Source: Mytilinidion resinicola (taxonomy: Eukaryota; Ascomycota; Dothideomycetes; Mytilinidiales; Mytilinidiaceae). Taken from it: a stretch of DNA of 64,000 nt. Positions 33,961-46,533 of the stretch are shown here, in pieces. The translations under genes and the position numbers were made by a program. The stretch is from NCBI RefSeq assembly GCF_010093595.1, contig NW_022985437.1, positions 1,265,380 to 1,329,379 on the forward strand, read 5' to 3'. Each line of letters begins with the position of its first letter. The stretch's first letter is position 1. The notes beneath the pieces are model-generated. The model had not been told where the DNA came from. It worked only from the letters and a program-made list of their open reading frames with translations, and did no database searches.

Positions 33961-36900
33961 CTACTGCTCGTCGTCCATAGCATCATCCTCATCCCATCCC
34001 GCCGCAGTGCTATAGAACTTCGACACCTCATCCTCAGTGGTCTCCTCCACTTCCTGCCCCTGGCCATTGGCGTCGACAACGGGGCGACCAGTCGCGTCCC
34101 TAGCCGACTTCTTCTTCCTCGACGCCAGCCTCTTCGCGACCTCATTAGCCTCAAACAGACTGACCAAGCGTCGCCTCGCCGGCTTATCCGCCAAGATAGT
34201 CCTGCAAAGCGTCCAGATCTTCTCGCGCTCGGTGGCTTTCTTCGCGTCATCTTCGGCACCCTCAACGAAACTCTCTTGCGATCGGTCGGTAATGCTAGTG
34301 TTGTTCTTGTGGAATTGCGGTACGTCCTTGACTCGCTCAGCGATGTAGGCGTCTTCTGCCATCTCAGCTGGCGTACGACCAGTCGCGTTCTCGCGGTAGA
34401 GCAGGTCAGGCCTCCGCTCAAGCATCAGCTTCAAGGAGTCGTGAAGCTGGAGCTTGGTGGCCATATGGACAGGGGTGTCTCCGGCCCCATCAAGAAGCTC
34501 AAGATGCTCGTACCCGGTCTTGCTGGAGAAGTCAAGGATAGTGCGAAGCGTAGCAACCTTCTCCTCTGTCTCGTTATTCTGGTTCTCAGTTCCTGAGCGG
34601 TGGTGTCCAAAATAGTAGTAGCCGCTTTGATTGCTTGAGTGGAGCCAAAGTGCAAGGGGAGTAGCTGCACCAGGCCCGTCTTGCGAGCGCTCCGTCAGAA
34701 GGGAAGACACCAATCGAGGATCGATCAGTTCCAACATCTTTTGTAGACCATCCTTCTTTGTTTTGGCCGGGGAGTTGATGCCATGAAACAGGGCCTGGGA
34801 ATTGATCCCATTGAACAGGATGTGGAGAATGTTGTTGCCGGAGTGATCTCGTGTCGTCTGATCCGCACCTGCGGCAATGAGGGTGCGTGCTGCGGCGACT
34901 CGGCGAAGGGCGAAGGCGAGAGCGAGAGGAGTGTAGCCTTTCGTCGACTTAGTGTGGAGAGAGTCTGGTACGGCTTTGATAAGATATTCAAGGAGACGAA
35001 CCGAATCCGAAGACGGCTTCGAGAGCACCGCCATGTGGATGATCAGATCACCTATACCATGATGTTAGCTCCATTTCGATATACTTCAAACGTGATTCCA
35101 GAGGTCATTTGCTAGGGATGTACTCACGTCGGGCGCCCAACCAAGTCGAAAGCACCTTGTCAAATCCTCCATTTGCTTGAGCAAGCTGTCGCAGACGTTT
35201 GTCCGCTTTGTTGGTTTCGGCGAATTCCAAATACAATCTCGTCGGGGTGTCTCCCAGGAACCATTCGACGCTCTCTATGTTTCCGTTTGCAGCAGCAGAG
35301 AGCGCAGGCGGCCAGCTTTCGCTGACCGTTGTTCGCATCTGAGAGCGCCGTCCAGCAGCAGCCCAATCGCTGCGCTTAGTGCCATGAACACTCAGACCTT
35401 GATAGTAACGGGGACGCTCTTCAATCTTGACACCGCTTTTTTTGACCAAGGCATCCAGCGCGAGGCCAGCACCAGCATGCTTGATCATTTGGCCGAGCAA
35501 ATCGAAACGCCCCAGGCCGATTGCGTATTCAAAGTCGGAGTTCGAAAATGTCGGAACACGAGGCATCTCTTCCACCGAGGCGCTCTTGTACTCCGTACTA
35601 AGCGCAAGAAGAAACTTGAATAGCTCGTCGTCGTTCGAAAATATGGCGAATTTCAATAGGCTGTCTACTTTATGTAGGTCGGCCTTACGAGTGGAAGATC
35701 CATAGAAGTAAACACGGCCATCGGGAAGCACCTCAAAGTATTTCCAAACGTCGCATGACCATGAAAGGATTTCCGCAGGTTGAGTGGTGCTTTTGACTTG
35801 GGTAGAGATCTCTCCGATATTTTCGATGGTGAACGGCTTGTCAATGATCTGTTTGTCGATCCGAATATCGTTATCGCTGTCATCTTCTTCCTCCTCGCTA
35901 TACTCGTCGTCACTCTCCGCTAGGTTGTATATCTCTGTGCCTTTGGCCTCGGTTGGCTTGTATTGCGCTTTCGCTATCTCTAGGAGAGCCTTCGCAACGG
36001 GAAAATGGTGGCGAAGGATAGCAATGCTGAAGGGAGAGAAGCCCTCGTCGTCAGTGACGGCGATCTTGAGGGGCGTTCGATCCGAATCATCCCCCCAAGG
36101 AGCGAGCGTAAACTTTTTGATCGAGTCGATATCTCCGGCCCAGACTGCTTGAAATCTGTAGAGCCGTTAGCTATATACAAGCAAACAAACGCCTCGAGAA
36201 AACATACAGTTCCAGATAAGCATCGCGCTTCTCATCATCAAGATCATGCACTTTGTTGAAGCCGAACTCAAGCTTAAATGGATTCGGTTTAGGATCCTGC
36301 GATCTCGTGTTCCAGTTTGTCCCCCGATTAGATTTAGACAGGTCCAGGTCTGGGTGCAGCTCCTTCAGTGTCTTCGATTCCTTCTGGACTAGAAGCGCCT
36401 CTAGTTTTTCGAATTCTAGAATTAAGCCTTCCACAGCCCTTTTCTTCTCCGTGATGCCTTTCTTATTCTTGGCGTCTTCCAGGTTGCGCTCGTATTGCTT
36501 TTGAGCCACCTCGTCCGTCTTCTTAGCCCGATTAAGAGCTATGTTGCCTGCAAAATGCTTGTAGGTGCCTTCCCTCAGTTCCTTCAGGTAGTCCTCGCCA
36601 TCAACGACTCGTGGGTCGGGCTGCTTTAACTCGGTGAGAGCGGTAAACTCCCTCAAAGTTTTCAGTTTCTCCTGCACAAGATCCAGAAGGCTTTCCATTT
36701 TGCGATAACTCCTCATCCATTCGTCTGTGATACACTGCTTGGTATCCTTAGTCAAAGTGTTGGGATCAGCGCCACGGCTCAGGAGCTCTATCGCCACCGA
36801 GGGAAGTTTGTTCTGTACAGCCAGGATGATTGGCTGTTCCAGGTCCCTGACGAAAGCGGACTGGTTTTGTTTCGAATCTCGTGAAGCAAACTCATCGTAC

Positions 36901-39857
36901 TTCACGGTTATTGATTTCATCCAATCCGAAAATTCGATCGTCGTTTTGGCACCCGCGTTGAGCAGCTTCATGACCCCAATAGTATTGCGGCTCTCGATAG
37001 CAGTCATCAACGGGCTCTGCGAAAAGGGACTCCATGCCGAGCCTGTGACTGAGAGATGATTGATACTGCGCTTTGCTGCAGGTTCGTCATGCTCAAAGAG
37101 GACGGGCAATAGCTCTGGATTCACGCCTGCGAAATAATGGAGAGCGGTAGTCTGATTTATATCAGCCTGAGCCGAAGAAGCGCCAAGTTCTAATAGTGTT
37201 TCAGTCATTTTCTTGGCCTTTTCCAGGGGAAGCTGGAGAGACAGAGCTAGAGTGAGGATTGCTGCACGAGGGGATTTGTCGTAATCGTTGAGGAGCTTGA
37301 TCGGCAGAAGTACATCGGCGCCGTACGATTGAACAAGCTCTTTGACAACGTCAACGTGCCCGTTGACGATCGCAAGATGGAGTGGCGAGCATCCAGTGTC
37401 CCAAGCCAGTACGTTTACGTCATAGAAATCTGGCTCCTCGTCCGCGTCGTCGTCTACCTCTTTCTCAGACGTCTTGTCCTTGACCTGAACAAAAGAGCTT
37501 GTTGTGGTGGATCTGAAGTCGTCATTAGACTGTTCGTCGTCGATTAGTTCTCCATCGCTCTCTTTATCTTGTTCATGCTCCTCATCTGCCTCGCTCTTAT
37601 CGTCGGGTTTGACCACATTCCTAGCTGCGATTCTAACTTCCTTGCGGAGATCTTCCTTCTTTATCTCGTCTTCTTCGTTTGCTTCACTTCTCTGCATGAT
37701 CATACTGACCATTTCTACATTACCCCTGGCGGCTGCAAGATGTAGGGCCGTGCGACCATCCGCCAGTCTGGCCACTAAGCGGGCACCTCGATCGATGAGT
37801 GCTTGGACAATTTCTGGTGTCGAGCTCTGGACCGCTAAGTGCAGCGGAGTTCGTCCGGTATAATCGCGGCAATTGGGATCGGATCCTTCCTGGGAAAGCC
37901 AGTCCTGAACGTGTTCGAGATCGCCATCAACGATGGCTTGACACAATTGTGCTGTGTTTCCTACATATCTGCGAAATTTTAGCCTCTGTAAAAATGATGG
38001 ACTTCAGATGACTTACGCCATATCGGTCCAATCGTCGTCTGTGATCGGATTGAAACTACCAATTGCTTGTCTTCCCGCATCGTCTTTGATGAAAGAAATC
38101 TCCCCCGAAACATAGATTTTGCTCTCTGTCTCCGCCGCATCGTGCTCCTCTGGTGTGAACGGTGTTGGGCAGAAACCGCAACAGTCATGAATGACGTCTT
38201 CCGCAAATCCGAAGAAAGCAGGATGCCGATGCAGGTTGACCTCTCGGTCTTTGGGCTTGTTCCATTCCGCGTTAAGAAGAAGATCTTTGGTATAGAGCAA
38301 CTTCTCTATCTTCTTCGCATGGAATTTGACACCGTATGGGACAGTCTGTCGAGGTTAGTAATCACCGCTGGAAGCTGTACACTGTGTTTCGTTATAGCTG
38401 TGTACACCTATCTGCGACTGTTCGTGGTGCCTCAACGTATTTCTAGAAATCTGTAGGTAGCATACTACCCAGGCGGAGAAAGCGCTGTCTAAGTTGGCCC
38501 AGCGTTTTTTGTAGCGTACTTAGAACATTGCAGTGCTAGCTCATTGGTATTTCTGAAAATGAATTGAGGCACCCCGGATAGCGGCAAGGTAAGGTACACA
38601 GAGTTGTGTCGATGGATTGCGGGGGGCAACTTACAAAGGTATGGTAGTCGCTGACGTCGTCTTGCTCGACCCATTCTGCGATCTCATCTTCGTGGTCGTC
38701 TTTAAGGTTACCCCACGTCCTATGACTGTATCGATTGTGTGTGTTGAGCGTCGGCCGTCCTCGCTCTTTTCGACGTTGATCCATGTAAGAATCACGTTCA
38801 GAGGATGTTGGGAGTTTCTCCAAGACAAGCAGTCTAGCAAGACCAACAGTACGAGCAAACGACCGCTCGAATATAGTTGGATCGATCCTGGAGCGGTCCA
38901 ACAGAGGCCAATAAACCTCGAACCCTCTATGACTGTACTTCGAGAGACGAGATTCGTCTCGATCAATTAGCACGCGTAAGACTAATTGACTCGATAAGTC
39001 TTACAGGAAGGAGATCGTCGCGATAGGTCGATGGTGTTGCATTGAGTCATGTATGCGCCAATTGCGCGAGGAGATGCGTAGACCTGTTTCCCATCATAGG
39101 CTGCACAGGAGCAGTCGACATCAAACCCCGTAAGAATTTCCGAAACAGATTTGTAGATACGGAGAACGATCTGCACGTGGCGTGTGGGATATTGGCTGGC
39201 AATCGTGATGGCGTTCTTGGTACGAACCGTAGTCGTTTCAGTCAGAATGGCGTCTCTGATCTTGGTCTCGATCTGGATGATCTTCTTGACTGCCTCCTCC
39301 TCGCTCAGGCCGTACAGGAACAAATCGACATCAGAAGCAGGGGCTACTATCTCATGATAGTATTGTCGGAGAGCCCTCTTGGAAGATTTATATTTCTCCG
39401 GAACGGGCAAGAGAGAGGTGACCACGGAGCTGCCAGCGGCCACGACATTGTTCCAGTCAAGGTCAACCAGGGATGATTCGGAAAAGACGGTGAGATTCTG
39501 CTGAAAAGTCTTGAGATCTGGAACAACAGCTGGAGCACCACTCTGCTTGCGGTCCTCATCATCGAGAGACATGATATACCTATCTTTCTCCTCAGCAGAT
39601 TCGGAGCTCAAGTCACGAGCACGAACTTTGAGATCAGCTTCATGACCATTGAATAGAGGAACAACGTTGACGAAAGGGTTGGCCAGCGCTGGATGCTGCG
39701 GCTCCTGAGCGTATATTTCCCGGAGCTTGGCGTCATACTGTTTGTACGGCTCGAGCAATTCAACGATGGACTTGTCTGGGTGGCTAGCCACGAATGGAAT
39801 GAAGCCGTCATGTTTCGCGGGCACCTCGGGGAGTGTCGTCGTGGTAGAAGAAGCCAT
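33961..39857 (-). CDS. Giant NTase-like/ankyrin-repeat protein
   Basis: Six exons: 39857-39005, 38957-38635, 38345-38017, 37968-36208, 36155-35128, 35051-33961; 5,385 nt, 1,794 residues. All joins keep conserved text, for example DLSRRSPSYESRLSKYSHRG and NPITDDDWTDMAYVGNT. Residues about 130-250 look like a nucleotidyltransferase core: AAGSSVVTSLL (139), PASDVDLFLYGL (174) and LTGFDVDCSC (243). Ankyrin repeats follow from about 505 (GRTPLHLAVQSS, GRTALHLAAARGN, CSPLHLAIVNGH) and near the C terminus (GYTPLALAFALRR, GDTPVHMATKLQ). Acidic linkers and a coiled coil lie between. The family is known in fungi only as an ankyrin-repeat protein. Intron 2 is long (289 nt); the others are 47-76 nt. Three shorter frames would otherwise be annotated as separate genes. 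An upstream in-frame extension to 40028 is unlikely. Confidence 0.86.
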
Positions 39858-40675
39858 CGTGTGCTTATCACTGGTAGGCACCGCGTATTGTCGAAGGAAT
39901 GGAGACGTGGATGGTGAGGGATGTGAATGGAAGACGGAAATGAAGAGAGGGAGATGATAAGAAAAAGAAGCAGATGCCCAGTGTGTTTTTAACGTCGGAC
40001 ACCAGAGGCGGTGAAATCGCGCTGTCATGTGTTTTCGTGAGGATGCCTAGCTGCTAGCCGGGTCCACCAAGGCAGAAGGCGGGATATCAGGCACCCGGCG
40101 GAGCCCGTGGCGAAGAAGCTGTAAGTCAGAGGCAGTCGTCTCACGTTCAATGGCGATGTGGTCTAGCAGTGACAATGTCACACCGCTGCTCTCTGCGGGT
40201 GGCCGCGCCGGTTGGTGAAAAGAAGGAGAAGTGGGGCTATCGGTGGACGCGTGAACTAGTAATCATGGCGGGCCAAGACCTCAACGTCACACTCGACTCC
40301 TTTATTTGCTGCATCACCAGGTCGAAGGGATTCCTTCTCTCCGCTTATCCTGGAAGATGCCTAGTTATGAAGGACTGAAGCTATATCAGTCCTCCACTCT
40401 CCTGCTATCGTCGCGTGACTGGCATAGTCGTACACTGGCTGTAAGATGTCTATATTCCGTCTAATGGGTTGTTGCACTGCCAATCTTGTTGAGCAAGCAT
40501 ATGTGCTTTGTCAGTCTCTAGAACTGACTTTAAGTATAGTGATTAATTAGAGTAGCATTGACATCTAAAATAGGGACTTCCACATAATCCGACCAAAACA
40601 TGCACTATGCAAAGCCGTGTCCTGTAGGGATATAGGTATACCACACGCCGTCCAAAATGCAGAAGCACAATCGCC
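39858..40675. other. Intergenic, nothing recognised
   Basis: It holds the promoter of the ankyrin giant and the 3' end of the Vps62-like gene. No supported frame. Confidence 0.5.
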
Positions 40676-41885
40676 TTAAAGATCGCGCGGAACAAGTATG
40701 CCGCGATGGATACATTCGTTTCCATTGCTAGGACACACATCCGTCCTGTTCAATTGCTTATCCGCAGGTCCCGTTGGACCTGTGGCATACTTAGGTTGAC
40801 CGAAGAACTTCTTCTGGCGCTTGTCGCTATCCGGATACTGTTCGTCTCCCCATCGTCCGGTGTAGTTCAGCCAATTCACCGGGGTGCTGCTATCGTAAGG
40901 CGTGAATGAAGACGCGGCCGGGTCGTAGGCATAATAGTATGTGGAAAGAGTTGGGTCCCACAGAGTGCCTTGGTCTGTGTTGTCGACGATGAGGCCGTCG
41001 GGGAGGTTGAGATTCGGGATAGTATGATCGTGTTTCCCCTTGATGGCGTAGTTGGCATGGGAGCCATTGCCAGAGTATGAGATGGGCTGCGGATATGTTA
41101 GCCGAGTTCGAAAGATCGTCGACGAGAAAGAACAGTGCAACGGCGAAAGCTGCATAGATAGGAGACAGCCTTGGCTTACCCGGAGACCATTCTTTTCCAG
41201 GATGGAGTACTTGAAGGCCTCGCCATTTGAGTGTTGCGAGTACCATACCAGATCTGGCACGCCATTCTTGAACCTGATCATGTTGTGTTCCCTGTAAGCA
41301 GATTAGACAAAATCACTTGCTACGATCAAGGCTACCTTACCAATCACCAACGTGGTTACCTAGGTTCTGCCCTAGGACGATTCCTCCCCAGTTGAAGGCG
41401 TAGAAGTACATGTAAAAGGCGTCCACGTTTCCAGATCCATGGTCGTTCACGATGATAGCAGCTGAGACGGCATCGTTAGTTTTCCCCGATGCGTCAGGCT
41501 TTACTCCATTCAAGAAAGCAGGATTGGTGGTAATGTCTACTGTGGATGTGAGGTAGGTGGTGTTTGGAGAGTTCAGTTGGTTTAGGTTGTCCAGAGTGAG
41601 TGGTGATGGACCTGCAACGGCGACAAATTCATGTTCGGGTTTCGTGTTGGCGAGTTGGGCGGATATGTCTGATGGTAGATACGCTTCTTGGGAATGTAAC
41701 CAGACTAAAGGGGCTATACAGAGTCAGAATCAGAACATCTGAGCAGCCATCGGAAAAGACATGAAGAAGTACTTACCATAATCTAGCACGAACTGAGGCA
41801 CCGTCGCCTGTCTTCTCTCCCTAAGCGGGACACCTCTCACCACCCCACCCAAAACCGCAGCAGTGATCAATATCTTAGACAGCAT
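40676..41885 (-). CDS. Secreted Vps62-like (DUF946) protein
   Basis: Four exons: 41885-41777, 41713-41341, 41291-41180, 41086-40676; introns of 63, 49 and 93 nt; 334 residues. A signal peptide of about 18 residues is followed by a likely Kex2-type site (RERR). Family landmarks: LDYAPLVWLHSQEAYLPSD, YAFNWGGIVLGQNLGNHVGDWEHNMIRF (conserved GDWEH), VWYSQHSNGEAF, and GNGSHANYAIKGKHDH near the end with DGTLWDP-like DQGTLWDP. Yeast Vps62 was named from a vacuolar-sorting screen; the biochemical role of the family is unknown. The His/Asp/Glu-rich motifs suggest a metal site, which is inference. Several N-glycosylation sites (NTT, NRT, NGS) fit secretion. Confidence 0.9.
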
Positions 41886-43289
41886 GATGACACTCTTGTA
41901 TAAAGAAAACGAGGGTATAGACAAGAAAAGAAAGTCAGGTTGAAGCCACAAGGTCTCTGTCTGCACCTCTTCACTACCGAAAACCGCAGGACGATCCCTT
42001 TATACATAACATACACTCCGACCCAGTGCGAGCGTTCAGGTGCTCCCCCTCTCACAGCAGCATCTCCACCGCCGAGCTGCACGCCCTGACGATCGCACGG
42101 CCTATTCGCCATGCAAGGCTCGCCTCCGGGTTGTGATCATCTTACAGGGCTCAAATCAAGAGGACATGCACCTGCTGCGCGCATGCCGGCACTGATGGGG
42201 CACCACGGCCGATGGCCCGGTGCAAGGGGCCACCGCGTGCCCTTCCAGAACAGGGAGGCGAGCGTGGTGTTGTTGCGAGTTGTGGAGGGGGAAGTGCGCA
42301 CAAGCCGTGTGAGGGGCCGTGTGTCTGAGGCCGTGATGGGGGTCCCTGGTGTTGAGTGGTTCAGGCGATGCTACGCTTTAGATTGGCTTCCAGCGGAGGC
42401 GAGATGGCGCTAGCGGCCTTTAGGCATGGCGCATCCACCCAGCTGCTGTGCGCGGCTTGGACCCTGGCGGCGTGGGCTAAAAGGCGGTACTGATTTGCTG
42501 CCAGGGTTCTCGTGCTGCTTTGCGACGGAGTCGCCGTGATTAGATTAATGGAGACATGGATGGTAGGCAGTGGTTAGGCTTAGCCATAGCATGCGGCCGT
42601 TGCTCGTGTCAAGGTTGAGCATCTGTGAGCGGACAGACCATTCCATTATAAAAGGCGAACTTCAAGCCTCATTGAAGTGCTCGCATAAACATTGTCCACG
42701 CAGCTGAGAGCAAACCCGCCTCTCTCTTGAGGAGCTTTCCATTGTTGGGGTAAATGGTGTTTTGGCATTATGAGGTGATATATGTACATTTAGGCACTGC
42801 CACCCTTGCGCCCACATTGTCTTACGAAGTGATCGACTGAAGGCACCCCATGGCGCCGGCAGGTGTTTGAAGCGCTCACAGTCTCAGTCTAGCTTGCAGA
42901 CATGAATACATTTGGTATAACTCAATTAGAGTGCACTAACGCTCACCCTTCTCGACTAATAAATGGAGCGAGCTTTTAACATACGCTTGACTGACGCCAA
43001 AAGAATATGTCAGTACAAGAAACTTCGTTCACTTTGTACTAGCGCTCTGTCGGTCTCCACTAATAAGTCCGGGGTACCTGGTACCCAAATAGTCGAAGGA
43101 TGAGACTCTCGGACTTGAAGACTAGTGAATAGACACCACCGAGCAAAGTAGGATGTTCCCGTACCCCGAACAGTTCCAGATGAAGTCAACTTTTGTTTGA
43201 CGCAATAGTGTCGTCCTCTATACGCAACGGAAGTTGATATAATATACCATCTAAAAAGCAAAATAGTCCATTCAAATTGTCGAAACATC
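41886..43289. other. 1.4 kb gene-poor GC-rich region
   Basis: A 100-codon frame at 42111-42413 has no match and looks like chance in GC-rich DNA. The left part is the promoter of the Vps62-like gene; the right part is 3' flank of NOP6. No gene supported. Confidence 0.5.
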
Positions 43290-44570
43290 TCAGAATAGTA
43301 ACCTGCCCAACCGACTAGGGTGGATACCAACGTGAGACTCTCCCTTCGCTGGCTTTTTCTCCGGCGTTGGTTCTGGTTTCTTCTCCGCGTGCTTCTTCTC
43401 TGCTGTTTTCTCTGCCTTCTTTCTCGAAAGTGGCCGCGACCCCTTGGAATCCCCTTCGTTCTTTTGGCGTTCCTCCTCAACCTTACGACGCTCGCGTTGC
43501 TCGTTGAGTCTCTCGTTCTTGGCGTCGATTTTGGCTTTTCGTTCCACTGTATTTCCGCCTCCGCCAGCCCTATATCAGGAAGCCATGTTAGTCAAAGGCA
43601 ATCAATCATTTAGATTTCTCTGATTGACCGGACTAGATAATGGTATCAAAGACTGTCTAAACTTACGTCAATTCAACGTTTATCTCTCGTGCGGGCGAGG
43701 TACCGTCGTCAAATGAACTATGGTGATATAGCGATAGACACGTCTTCATACGGTCGTAGTCGTTGAAGTCCATGAACGCGTAGCCTTTTCTAGGACGAAT
43801 GGAAGTAGGGCGTATTTTGATGAAGTGCTGTTTGATAGATTCTTCTGTTGCGCTGTAGGGAAGATTGCCTAGTAGGTCAATCAATTAGTAGACTGTGGCA
43901 GACAAATGTTAGAAATATACATACCTATAAAGACGATGAAGCGCTGCTTCTTCACCGCAGGTGCATCGGCATCTGCATTTTCACCACCCGCTGGCCTTTC
44001 TCCAGAAACACCGTTCGAAGCGCCCTTCCCGGCCTTGCCACCTCGCTTGGCTTTCTTCTTGATTGCCTTGAGCTCGCTCTCGGAAACATCACCACCTGCC
44101 GATGCTCCGTTTGTAGTCTTCTTTGTCGTATTCGCTGTGTCTGCCTCCGACTTCCTCTTCTTCGACTTTTTGGACTTTTTGGATTCTTGCTCAGGTTCAA
44201 TGGGAGTTACAATGGCGTCGCTCTCAGCAATGTCCTCTTTTTTGGCCTTCTTAGGCTTCTTGGACTTCTTGGAATCTTCAACAGCCTCAACGGGGGCTAC
44301 GACGGCGTCCTCCATTACTTCGTCGTCTTTGCTCTTCTTTGACTTCTTCTTTTTCTTGGGCTCTTCTGCTACTTCGTCCTCGAGCTTCCTCTTCCTCGAC
44401 CTTTTGTTCTCCTTCGATCCATTCGCGTTGACCTCCTGCACAGGTTGTACTGGCTCTGCTACCGCCGCAGCCTCTTCCGCAAGCCTCTTCTTCTCGCGTT
44501 TGGCTTCTTTCCGTGCCCGCTTCTCCTCTTTCCCCTGCTTGGCTTGCTTATCTTTCGGTTCTTTAGACAT
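43290..44570 (-). CDS. NOP6: Nucleolar RRM protein Nop6
   Basis: Three exons: 44570-43925, 43868-43667, 43569-43290; introns of 56 and 97 nt; 375 residues. The first 210 residues are extremely Lys/Glu/Ala-rich with many SKKSKK and KKKKK runs, typical of nucleolar proteins. An RRM follows: RFIVFIGNLPYS (RNP2) across the first splice, and RKGYAFMDFNDYD (RNP1). The second splice restores INVELTAGGGGNT, the family-specific junction, and a basic coiled tail (AEKTAEKKHAEKK) with GIHPSRLGR closes the protein. Yeast Nop6 binds early pre-ribosomes for 40S assembly. The very end (GRLLF) differs from the usual Arg-rich finish, so a further small exon is possible. Confidence 0.9.
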
Positions 44571-44805
44571 GGCGGATGGTAGGTTCTATCCAAAAGTCGA
44601 AATGTCGAAGGGTAATGTATAGGATGGAAGCTTGAGCTTTGGTGGGAAAAATGAAGTCCCGAACTTTTTAGCGGGGCAGAAAATACTCACCGCTTTAGGT
44701 GGCGTGCTGAGATCTGCGCTGTGGCCGAACCCGAACTCAACACCATGATTCTATACAAGCCGAGACGTTCGACTTCCCATTCGCAATTTCGTCTCCTCGA
44801 GCGCA
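44571..44805. promoter_or_regulatory. Divergent promoter of NOP6 and a mitochondrial gene
   Basis: Only 235 bp separate the two ATGs. Such compact bidirectional spacing fits constitutive genes. No specific motif was recognised. Confidence 0.5.
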
Positions 44806-46533
44806 ATGCCTCCCTCGCGGCTCCCGACCTGTCGCCTAATACCTCACACGCCACCGTCACGATGCTGTAATCCCAGCTCTCGACCTCCAACCCCACGGCA
44901 GTTCTCCCACAACTCCCAGCTCCTCCTCGTCGTATCGCCTGCTTCCCCTCGGCCGCAGCTCCCGTTCCTATACCCATCCTCACGCCGTTTGCATCCGCGG
45001 ACTCGCAATGGGCAGTGGCAATTAAATCGACTCCTTACCACTGAACGGAAGAAATACATAAAGGACACCGCGAAGCTATCCGTCAAGTTCTCTATCATCT
45101 TTTTCGCAATATCGTCACTTGGTACTATAGCTAGTTTAGCTATTCTTTCAGAACAACAAGAACGCGCCTTTCCCTCTCCCCCAGAATGGAGCTTAATAAC
45201 AAAATACTACTTTCGCAATGGACGGTGGGAGGAAGTCGCGGAAAACAATCAGAGCGGTGTTCCAGATTGGGTGAAGACGTACTTTCAATTCATGGGCGCT
45301 CTCGACAGGCTCGAAGATACGAGCAAGGATGGTGCTGGGCTGACTGAGCAGGAAGAGGGAGGCATCATTGTGCCTGGGGTTGGCAAAGCTGGATTTGACA
45401 TCACTGGGAAAAGCGAGGAATGGCGTCAGGGGTATTATGAGGTGTTAATAGGCATGGGACGCGCGGCGGAGCACATTGATGGCTGGGTAGTGGAAAAGAC
45501 GACCAAAAGAGGCCATAAACTTGCATGGCCGCCGGAGCACATAAAAACCGCATCAAATCCAAAACCTCGACCGCCACCTCCGCGTGCCCCTGACCCGCCA
45601 CTAGAAGAGAACTGCGAGCTGATATCGAAACCTCCGGAAACATACTACCTCAAAATTCTCACGACACCAGGCTTCACATCGCACCAACGGCTCACCGCTG
45701 CTCTTAGCTATGCAGATTGGTTAGCATTCAAAGGTCTGAACGAATCGGCCGAGGAAATGTACCAATGGGGCCTCGACATCGCATGTGCCGGCCTCCCCGA
45801 TCCCACAAACGTGGTCAACGGAAAGACAGGCGTCATATTCGCCTCCGCGCCATCTGTAACACCCAACGTCGTGCTGGCCGCAACAACTATGGCAACACAC
45901 TACGCCACAACAGGCGACGTCGCCACCGCTCTTCCAATCTTCCTCTCTGTTCTACGCGCACGACGCGCTGCCCCGCCTGCCCCAATTGCGCCACCTCCGC
46001 CAGAAGTGGAGTCCTCAATATGGAACTCAATCCGCCAGTTTGTAGAGACACCCTCTTACCCAGCACTTCCTCCCACAGGCGACGAACCACTCGTTCGCTC
46101 TCCGTCAGATGTGTGCGAAGAAGCCACGCTCATGAACTTCATCAGTGAAATCCTCTTCGCCACCGCATCCTCCGACGCGCAGCGCTCAGCCGGCCTGAGT
46201 TGGGCGCGCGAGGCCGTGCAAACCGCCAAATCGTACACTCCATCCGAGCCTGTAGATCAAAAGGCTCGTAGGAAGTGCATGGAATGCGAAGAGGCAGGGT
46301 TGGACAACTGGTCCAAGATGATGGGGCGATTAGTGAAAGACGCAAAGGCGAAAGCCGAGAAATCACCTGGGTGGAAGGGCTGGATTGGCCTTGGCGGAAA
46401 ATCTGACGAGGTTGAGAAGTTGGAGTCGGAGGAGAAGGACGTGCTACGACGCCTAGAGAAAGTGAGTGATCTCATTATGAAAGAGAAGTATGAGGAGGCA
46501 GATAGGGCTGCTGCGAGGATGTTTGTGATATAG
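44806..46533 (+). CDS. Mitochondrial membrane TPR-like protein
   Basis: A single exon of 575 residues. The N terminus (about 1-80) is Arg/Pro/Ser-rich without acidic residues, as in a mitochondrial presequence. One membrane helix lies at about 94-114 (SIIFFAISSLGTIASLAIL). The rest is helical with TPR-like spacing: TAALSYADWLAFKGLNESAEEMYQWGLDIA, AATTMATHYATTGDVATALPIFLSVL, and SAGLSWAREAVQTAKSY. It ends in a charged helix. Orthologues in many moulds carry the misleading database name of a maltose permease; there is no multi-span transporter here. Role unknown; an inner-membrane protein with a helical domain facing one compartment is the best description. Proline-rich loops separate the repeats. 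Confidence 0.78.
   Translation: MPPSRLPTCRLIPHTPPSRCCNPSSRPPTPRQFSHNSQLLLVVSPASPRPQLPFLYPSSRRLHPRTRNGQWQLNRLLTTERKKYIKDTAKLSVKFSIIFFAISSLGTIASLAILSEQQERAFPSPPEWSLITKYYFRNGRWEEVAENNQSGVPDWVKTYFQFMGALDRLEDTSKDGAGLTEQEEGGIIVPGVGKAGFDITGKSEEWRQGYYEVLIGMGRAAEHIDGWVVEKTTKRGHKLAWPPEHIKTASNPKPRPPPPRAPDPPLEENCELISKPPETYYLKILTTPGFTSHQRLTAALSYADWLAFKGLNESAEEMYQWGLDIACAGLPDPTNVVNGKTGVIFASAPSVTPNVVLAATTMATHYATTGDVATALPIFLSVLRARRAAPPAPIAPPPPEVESSIWNSIRQFVETPSYPALPPTGDEPLVRSPSDVCEEATLMNFISEILFATASSDAQRSAGLSWAREAVQTAKSYTPSEPVDQKARRKCMECEEAGLDNWSKMMGRLVKDAKAKAEKSPGWKGWIGLGGKSDEVEKLESEEKDVLRRLEKVSDLIMKEKYEEADRAAARMFVI

Noticed and set aside
33838..34596. 252-codon frame opposite the ankyrin giant
   Set aside because: Antisense shadow of the ankyrin exon; no family match.
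38982..40028. Separate gene for the NTase-like N terminus
   Set aside because: A GTAAGA...CGAG splice joins it exactly to the next exon in conserved family text, so it belongs to the ankyrin giant.
42111..42413. 100-codon GC-rich frame
   Set aside because: Chance frame in GC-rich intergenic DNA.
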